Assembly (NCBI GenBank): GCA_900557675.1
Contig: USTO01000043.1
Span: forward strand, 1 to 5,694
From: an uncultured Mollicutes bacterium
Lineage (GTDB): Bacteria > Bacillota_I > Bacilli_A > RF39 > UBA660
Length of the DNA stretch: 5,694 nucleotides
Direction: 5' to 3'
Both the position numbers and the translations under genes were made by a program. Under the pieces are notes generated by a model that saw only the letters and a program-made list of their open reading frames with translations, did not search any database and was not told where the DNA came from. Positions 5,388-5,694 of this stretch are shown here, piece after piece (the stretch's first letter is position 1; every line of letters begins with the position of its first letter).

Positions 5388-5430
5388 GAAAATTTATAGA
5401 ACGAAAAGATGCCAAAATTCGTTCTATGGA
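5353..5430. repeat. Four-arm inverted-repeat element (two tandem hairpins) across a stop codon
   Basis: Two 31-base units (5356-5386 and 5396-5426, 40-base period, 26 of 31 identical) each form a hairpin with a 12-base loop ending GCCAAAA. Arms: A TAGAGTGAA (5357-5365), B TTCGTTCTA (5378-5386), C TAGAACGAA (5397-5405), D TTCGTTCTA (5418-5426). C:D pairs perfectly and extends to 13 pairs with two G-U. A:B pairs over nine bases in RNA using two G-U pairs. B:C can form a mutually exclusive perfect 9 bp stem. An outer pair, TCCATAGA (5353-5360) and TCTATGGA (5423-5430), frames the whole. The stop codon of the upstream gene is at 5385-5387. Confidence 0.8.
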
Positions 5431-5453
5431 ACTAAAACAATAACAAATGTATT

Positions 5454-5485
5454 GAAAAAAGAATGATTAATCCCGTTCTTTTTTC
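5454..5485. terminator. Bidirectional A/T-rich intrinsic terminator
   Basis: GAAAAAAGAATG (5454-5465) pairs with CGTTCTTTTTTC (5474-5485) over twelve positions including one G-U, with an 8-base loop. The T6 run is part of the stem, as in bidirectional terminators. It would end plus-strand transcripts of the two-TM gene and back up the tRNA terminator on the other strand. Confidence 0.75.
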
Positions 5486-5511
5486 TTTGCAATAAAGTAG
5501 GGGAGTAATGC

Positions 5512-5537
5512 AAAAAAAAACTCACTCATCGTAAGTT
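5512..5537 (-). terminator. Intrinsic terminator of the tRNA transcript
   Basis: On the minus strand AACTTAC (complement of 5531-5537) pairs with GTGAGTT (complement of 5519-5525) with one G-U pair and a 5-base loop. Nine consecutive T follow (complement of 5512-5520). It begins about 30 bases after the tRNA-Phe CCA end, so tRNA-Phe is the last gene of the transcript. Confidence 0.8.
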
Positions 5538-5567
5538 TCATATAAATTAGTTTAGATTTTGTGAAAA

Positions 5568-5643
<76 letters not shown>

Positions 5644-5650
5644 AATATAA

Positions 5651-5694
5651 TGGCGGTTCCGACGGGATTTGAACCCGCGATCTTCTGCGTGACA
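5651..5694 (-). tRNA. tRNA-Asp (GTC), partial at the window edge
   Basis: The 3' 44 bases are visible on the minus strand, from the anticodon loop TGTCAC (anticodon GTC) through the T arm (GCGGG-TTCAAAT-CCCGT) to the acceptor strand CGGAACC, discriminator G and encoded CCA. Discriminator G and the CGGAACCGCCA end are typical of tRNA-Asp. The 5' half lies outside the window. Confidence 0.93.

Noticed and set aside
5353..5430. CRISPR array
   Set aside because: There are only two units, each internally palindromic, with no unique spacers of constant length and no cas genes.

Overview
The window looks like chromosomal DNA from a low-GC Gram-positive bacterium (Firmicutes). It is AT-rich, Shine-Dalgarno sites are strong (AGGAGG or GAGGTG), intrinsic terminators are frequent, and a lipobox protein and a CCA-encoding Asp-Phe tRNA pair are present. 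Tryptophan is encoded by TGG and no gene reads through TGA, so the standard bacterial code fits. The first gene resembles a surface-protein type I associate with uncultured gut Bacilli or Mollicutes-related (RF39-like) lineages; that placement is inference.

Layout. 1-743 (+): 3' part of a probable secreted or surface protein. 785-813: terminator shared with a convergent gene. 812-2059 (-): lipoprotein with a LolA-like domain, an Asn/Ser/Thr linker containing an Asn-Thr repeat, and a C-terminal domain. 2193-2390 (+): small DUF378 membrane protein, divergent from the lipoprotein. 2389-2457: back-to-back terminators of opposite strand. 2490-3029 (-): rubrerythrin. 3194-4618 (+): membrane-anchored polysaccharide deacetylase with Ig-like repeats, divergent from rubrerythrin. 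4785-5387 (+): two-TM protein I do not recognise. 5353-5537: stacked inverted repeats and two terminators. 5568-5694 (-): tRNA-Phe and the 3' part of tRNA-Asp.

The genes do not form an operon. Nearly every one has its own promoter and terminator, and orientations alternate. Three products (surface protein, lipoprotein, deacetylase) act at the cell envelope, and rubrerythrin fits an anaerobe coping with peroxide. I see no functional link that makes them one system.

The unexplained structure lies mostly between genes. One item is a four-arm inverted-repeat element at 5353-5430, running across the stop codon of the two-TM gene. Another is an 18-19 bp motif in inverted orientation at 762-780 and 4699-4716, bracketing a 3.9 kb block whose strand composition differs from its left flank. 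No phage, insertion sequence, CRISPR or defence gene is visible.
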